NCBI GenBank assembly: GCA_016302195.1
Contig: JAEDOA010000064.1
Location: 1 to 8,326, forward strand
DNA length: 8,326 nt
From: Erysipelotrichaceae bacterium
GTDB lineage: Bacteria > Bacillota_I > Bacilli_A > Erysipelotrichales > Erysipelotrichaceae
Direction: 5' to 3'
Numbering within the stretch: the stretch's first letter is position 1; each line of letters opens with the position of its first letter. The translations under genes were made by a program, and so were the position numbers. The notes under the pieces were generated by a model. That model did no database searches and was not told where the DNA came from. It saw nothing but the letters and a program-made list of their open reading frames with translations. Positions 5,256 to 8,326 of this stretch are shown here, piece after piece.

Positions 5256-6308
5256 ATGTTTACAAGATGCGATACAACAAAGGTTCAAATCGGCAACATT
5301 ACCATGGGTGGCAGTGATGAGGTCATAATACAGTCAATGTGTAATACATTAACTAAAGACTATCAAGCAACAATAAATCAAATTCATCAACTCGAAAAAG
5401 TCGGTTGTCAAATTATCAGATGTAGTGTCTTAGATCAACAAGATGCCAAATGTTTAAAAATAATAAAAGACAATATTCATATTCCATTAGTAGCTGATAT
5501 TCATTTCGATTATAAACTGGCTTTAATCGCAATAGAAAGTGGAGTTGATAAAATCAGAATTAATCCTGGAAACATAGGAAGCAAAGAAAATGTTAGAAAA
5601 GTGACCGAAAAATGTAAGGAAAAGCATATTCCTATCCGCATAGGTATTAACAGCGGCTCAATAGAAAGAGATTTACTAACAAAATATGGTAAAGTTACTG
5701 CCCAGGCAATGATTGAATCAGCCAGTAAACATGTCGATATACTAGAACAGCTTGATTTTCATGACATTGTTCTTTCATTTAAAAGCTCAGATGTCAATCT
5801 TACAGTTGAAACTTACCTACAGGCTGCCAATAAATGGAAATATCCACTTCATCTTGGCGTTACTGAAGCCGGAACTAAAGCATATAGTTTAATTAAGTCG
5901 TCGGCAGCACTAGGAGAATTACTGCGTAAAAATATCGGTAACACTATTAGAATATCAATCTCTGATGATCCAGTCGAAGAAGTCAAGGCAGCAAAAAAAC
6001 TGTTAAAATGCTACAATCTTATCGACAATGTGGCAGACTTAGTTAGTTGTCCTACTTGCGGACGAACCCAATATAATATGCTGGAAATCATAAAACCTAT
6101 TGAGGATTATTTGGAAACAGTAAATAAAAATATTAAGGTGGCCGTTATGGGATGTGCTGTTAATGGACCAGGTGAAGCAAGAGAAGCTGATATTGGAGTA
6201 GCTGGTGGTATCAACGAGGCTTTACTTTTTAAGAAAGGCAAAGTCATTAGAAAAATACCTCAGCAGGATATTGTAAAGGAATTAATAGAAGAAATCGATA
6301 AATACTAA
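5256..6308 (+). CDS. ispG: 4-hydroxy-3-methylbut-2-en-1-yl diphosphate synthase (IspG/GcpE)
   Basis: A 350-residue enzyme of the MEP isoprenoid pathway. It reductively opens methylerythritol cyclodiphosphate to HMBPP with a [4Fe-4S] cluster. The N-terminal TIM-barrel-like domain spans about 1-260; it includes MGGSDEVIIQSMCNT (17-31), ADIHFDYKLAL (80-90) and KIRINPGNIG (99-108). The iron-sulfur domain follows, with CPTCGR (Cys265, Cys268) and GCAVNGPGEAREADIG (Cys300, Glu307): all three cysteines and the unusual glutamate ligand. Length is that of the two-domain bacterial form. It is monocistronic here, between a divergent rpmG and a convergent cshB, with a terminator directly after its stop. 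Its product is the substrate of IspH at the right edge of the window. Confidence 0.97.
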   Translation: MFTRCDTTKVQIGNITMGGSDEVIIQSMCNTLTKDYQATINQIHQLEKVGCQIIRCSVLDQQDAKCLKIIKDNIHIPLVADIHFDYKLALIAIESGVDKIRINPGNIGSKENVRKVTEKCKEKHIPIRIGINSGSIERDLLTKYGKVTAQAMIESASKHVDILEQLDFHDIVLSFKSSDVNLTVETYLQAANKWKYPLHLGVTEAGTKAYSLIKSSAALGELLRKNIGNTIRISISDDPVEEVKAAKKLLKCYNLIDNVADLVSCPTCGRTQYNMLEIIKPIEDYLETVNKNIKVAVMGCAVNGPGEAREADIGVAGGINEALLFKKGKVIRKIPQQDIVKELIEEIDKY

Positions 6309-6335
6309 AAAAGCGAATGTCACACATCCGCTTTT
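6309..6335. terminator. Bidirectional terminator between ispG and cshB
   Basis: AAAAGCG (6309-6315) pairs with CGCTTTT (6329-6335), then one mismatch, then 4 more pairs and a CAC loop. It starts immediately after the ispG stop and ends immediately before the cshB stop. Leftward transcripts get a run of six T; rightward ones get CTTTTCTATT. One hairpin thus serves both convergent genes. Confidence 0.85.
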
Positions 6336-7697
6336 CTATTGACCTTGCAATCTTTTTTCTCTTTGAGCTTTCTTGGCTCTTTCTTTTTGTTGAGCCTTAA
6401 TTGATGCCTTAATCATAAGTCTACGTTGACGTCTTTTAATACTGTCAATTTGCTTTTCTCTTTTCTTTTTATATCCAGGCTTAACCTTTTTTACAGGAGC
6501 TTTGGCTATCTTGATAATTTCTACATCTTCTTCAGAAAGTTTTTTCTTGTTAGGACGATAATCAAATGATCTAACCTCAACCCAATCACCGTTTTTGTAA
6601 TCCATGCTCAAAAAGTTGATTCCCTTGTTTTTCAAGACCTTTAATCCATTTATGTCATCTTTATTATACAAAAGATAGCTAGTACCTGTTCTATTTGCTC
6701 TACCAGTTCTACCGGAACGGTGAATATAATAATCCAAATTGCTTGGCAAACCTAAGGAAATAACATGAGATACTCCCTCAATATCCAATCCTCTTGCCAT
6801 TATGTCACTACAAACAACATAGCTGGCTTTATTTTGCGCAATTACTTTTAAAGCCTGTCTTCTCTCTCTTGATGATAAATCACCATGAATTTCAACGATT
6901 GGATAATTATTATCCTTTAACAGTTTTGCAGTTTCAATAACATCTGTCTTAGTTTTAGCAAATATTAAACAAACATAAGGAGTAATGCCTGGCAAGATTT
7001 TTAACAGTTTATCTCCATAAGAGCTATAACGGCAATTAACTAATATATGCTTAATATTGCTTGATGGTAATTGTTTTTTATTTGGCATTACAGTTACAGG
7101 ATGAGTCATATACTTATGCAAAAATGGTTGTAGCTGGCTAGGAATAGTGGCCGAAAAAACAAGCATCTGCAAATTTTTTGGCAAGCGGGAACAAATCTGA
7201 TCTATTTGAGTCAAAAAGCCCATTTCCAAAGTCATGTCCGCTTCATCAATAACAATAGTTTTAGCACTATCCAGTCTTAAAACCGCCTCATCAACAAACA
7301 AATCTTTCAATCTACCAACCGTACCAACAACTATGTGAGGCTGAGTTTTTAAAGATTCCATCATTCGATCTTTATCCTTGCCTGAAACGATCAGTTTAAT
7401 CCGAATATCTTCATTAAATTGATTTATTTCACTGAATTGCTGATATAACTGAATTGCCAATTCTCTAGTTGGAGCTGCTACTACAGCTTGAATTTGGTTA
7501 ATACTTTCATCTATCATTTGTAGTATTGGCAAAATAAAAGCATGTGATTTTCCACTTCCTGTTTCCGAAATACCAATAACATCCTTATTAGCCAATATAA
7601 CGGGGATCGCTTGCTGTTGAATTGGGGTAAACTCTTTAAAATGCTTGTACTGTATCAATTGTTTTATTTCATCTTTAAATTCTATATTCTTAATCAT
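6336..7697 (-). CDS. cshB: DEAD-box ATP-dependent RNA helicase CshB
   Basis: A 453-residue cytoplasmic RNA helicase. Motifs in order: Q motif around FTPIQQQAIP (23-32), I SETGSGKS (44-51), Ia PTRELA (76-81), Ib GTVGR (125-129), II DEAD (151-154), III SAT (182-184), IV IFAKT (245-249), V SDIMARGLD (297-305) and VI HRSGRTGR (326-333). Residues from about 382 form a lysine/arginine-rich tail. It contains KKVKPGYKKK, which also ends Bacillus CshB, a cold-shock helicase acting on structured RNA. The neighbour ispH is also adjacent to cshB in Bacillus. The start at 7697 has AAGGGG 7 bases upstream. An ATG at 7820 would add 41 residues running through the ispH start, so it is rejected. Motif Ib has Val in place of the usual Pro. 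Confidence 0.93.
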   Translation of the reverse strand: MIKNIEFKDEIKQLIQYKHFKEFTPIQQQAIPVILANKDVIGISETGSGKSHAFILPILQMIDESINQIQAVVAAPTRELAIQLYQQFSEINQFNEDIRIKLIVSGKDKDRMMESLKTQPHIVVGTVGRLKDLFVDEAVLRLDSAKTIVIDEADMTLEMGFLTQIDQICSRLPKNLQMLVFSATIPSQLQPFLHKYMTHPVTVMPNKKQLPSSNIKHILVNCRYSSYGDKLLKILPGITPYVCLIFAKTKTDVIETAKLLKDNNYPIVEIHGDLSSRERRQALKVIAQNKASYVVCSDIMARGLDIEGVSHVISLGLPSNLDYYIHRSGRTGRANRTGTSYLLYNKDDINGLKVLKNKGINFLSMDYKNGDWVEVRSFDYRPNKKKLSEEDVEIIKIAKAPVKKVKPGYKKKREKQIDSIKRRQRRLMIKASIKAQQKERAKKAQREKRLQGQ

Positions 7698-7760
7698 ATC
7701 GTTTCCCCTTTCGCCAAGATATTTTAACATAAACCAGCTTAAATATGCTAATATTATAAC
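7698..7760. promoter_or_regulatory. Divergent promoter region of cshB and ispH
   Basis: Leftward, two extended -10 elements occur: TGTTAAAAT (7721-7729), 24 bases from the cshB start, and TGTTATAAT (7752-7760), which abuts the ispH ATG. Neither has a good -35. Rightward, TTAACA (7724-7729) and TAATAT (7749-7754), 19 bases apart, would start transcription near 7761, the first base of ispH. Both directions share the same A/T-rich core. Confidence 0.45.
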
Positions 7761-8326
7761 ATGAAAATAATTAAGGTCGTCCCTTCGGGTTATTGTAAGG
7801 GAGTTATTAGAGCAATCCAAACTGTCAAAGAAACTATCAACAAGTATCCTAATGAGAATATTTACATTTTAGGCATGCTTGTCCATAACCGCTTTGTAGT
7901 AGAAGCTTTACAACAGCAAAATGTCATAACCTTATTATCAGATCAAAAAAATAAATATCAATTAATTGATGAAATAGATTCAGGAGTTATTATATTTACA
8001 GCTCACGGAATTAATAAAAGCATCAAACAATATGCCATCGATAAAGGACTAATAGTAGTTGATGCCACCTGTAGCGATGTACTAAAAATTATGGACATTG
8101 TAACTGACTACTTAAATAGAGATTATGATGTTATTTATATTGGAAAGAATAATCATCCAGAAAGTCAGGCAATCATTTCACTAGCAAAACAAGTCCATTT
8201 AGTAACAAACCAAGATGACATAAATAGACTTGATATTAAAAATAAAAAAATATTAATAACCAATCAAACTACAATGTCAATGTTTGAAACAGAAAGTCTT
8301 ATTGATATCATTTTAAAGAAATACCC
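7761..8326 (+). CDS. ispH: HMBPP reductase IspH, 3' truncated by the window
   Basis: The first 188 residues of the last MEP-pathway enzyme, which reduces HMBPP to IPP and DMAPP with an iron-sulfur cluster. Visible are Cys12 in PSGYCKGVIRAI, His42 in GMLVHNRFVV, FTAHGI (His82), DATCSDV (Cys104), NNHPESQA (His132) and TNQTTMS (167-173). The third cluster cysteine lies beyond the window. The sequence is of the Bacillus YqfP subtype (YILGM.VHN, TNQTTMS). Ser replaces the usual Pro after Cys104. No ribosome binding site precedes the ATG, and a -10-like hexamer ends 6 bases before it, so the mRNA may be leaderless. It is divergent from cshB. Confidence 0.95.
   Translation, partial: MKIIKVVPSGYCKGVIRAIQTVKETINKYPNENIYILGMLVHNRFVVEALQQQNVITLLSDQKNKYQLIDEIDSGVIIFTAHGINKSIKQYAIDKGLIVVDATCSDVLKIMDIVTDYLNRDYDVIYIGKNNHPESQAIISLAKQVHLVTNQDDINRLDIKNKKILITNQTTMSMFETESLIDIILKKY

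Noticed and set aside
7698..7820. N-terminal 41-residue extension of CshB
   Set aside because: It runs over the promoter region and the first codons of ispH. The internal ATG at 7697 has an ideal ribosome binding site and matches the family start.

Overview
The window is AT-rich, low-GC Gram-positive DNA. Its gene content and order recall the Bacillus yqf/yqg-comG neighbourhood: an ispG, cshB and ispH group beside rpmG, a YqgX-like metallo-hydrolase and the comG operon. The protein sequences are quite divergent from Bacillus. A Firmicute of the Erysipelotrichia type or a similar AT-rich lineage fits, but the sequence alone does not settle the taxon. All complete genes end in TAA or TAG. None needs TGA read as tryptophan.

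Left edge (1-650): everything reads leftward. A near-consensus promoter followed by a boxB-like hairpin and a boxA-like element looks like the start of an rRNA operon whose 16S gene lies outside the window. Just upstream of it is yneF (UPF0154 single-pass membrane protein) with its own terminator. Upstream of yneF is an independently promoted and terminated structured RNA of about 168 nt, rod-shaped with a central bubble, which I take to be 6S RNA.

Centre (654-4083): a seven-gene leftward comG operon, tightly packed and largely overlapping. It encodes the traffic ATPase ComGA, the membrane platform ComGB, the major pseudopilin ComGC and four minor pseudopilins, ComGD to ComGG. Together they build the competence pseudopilus for DNA uptake. 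comGF is easily missed: its leader and hydrophobic segment lie upstream of the first ATG, and the best start is an AUA codon with a well-placed ribosome binding site. The 262-base gap upstream of comGA holds a strong hairpin terminator and a possible small structured transcript.

Right part (4346-8326): leftward are the glyoxalase-II-like hydrolase gene and rpmG (zinc-type L33, GTG start). Rightward is ispG, the penultimate enzyme of the MEP isoprenoid pathway. It converges on the leftward DEAD-box helicase gene cshB through a shared bidirectional terminator. Divergent from cshB, at the right edge, is a truncated ispH, the last enzyme of the MEP pathway. ispH appears to have no leader. Housekeeping functions (rRNA, L33, RNA helicase, isoprenoids) therefore flank a competence operon. 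I found no CRISPR array, insertion sequence, tRNA or sign of recent transfer.
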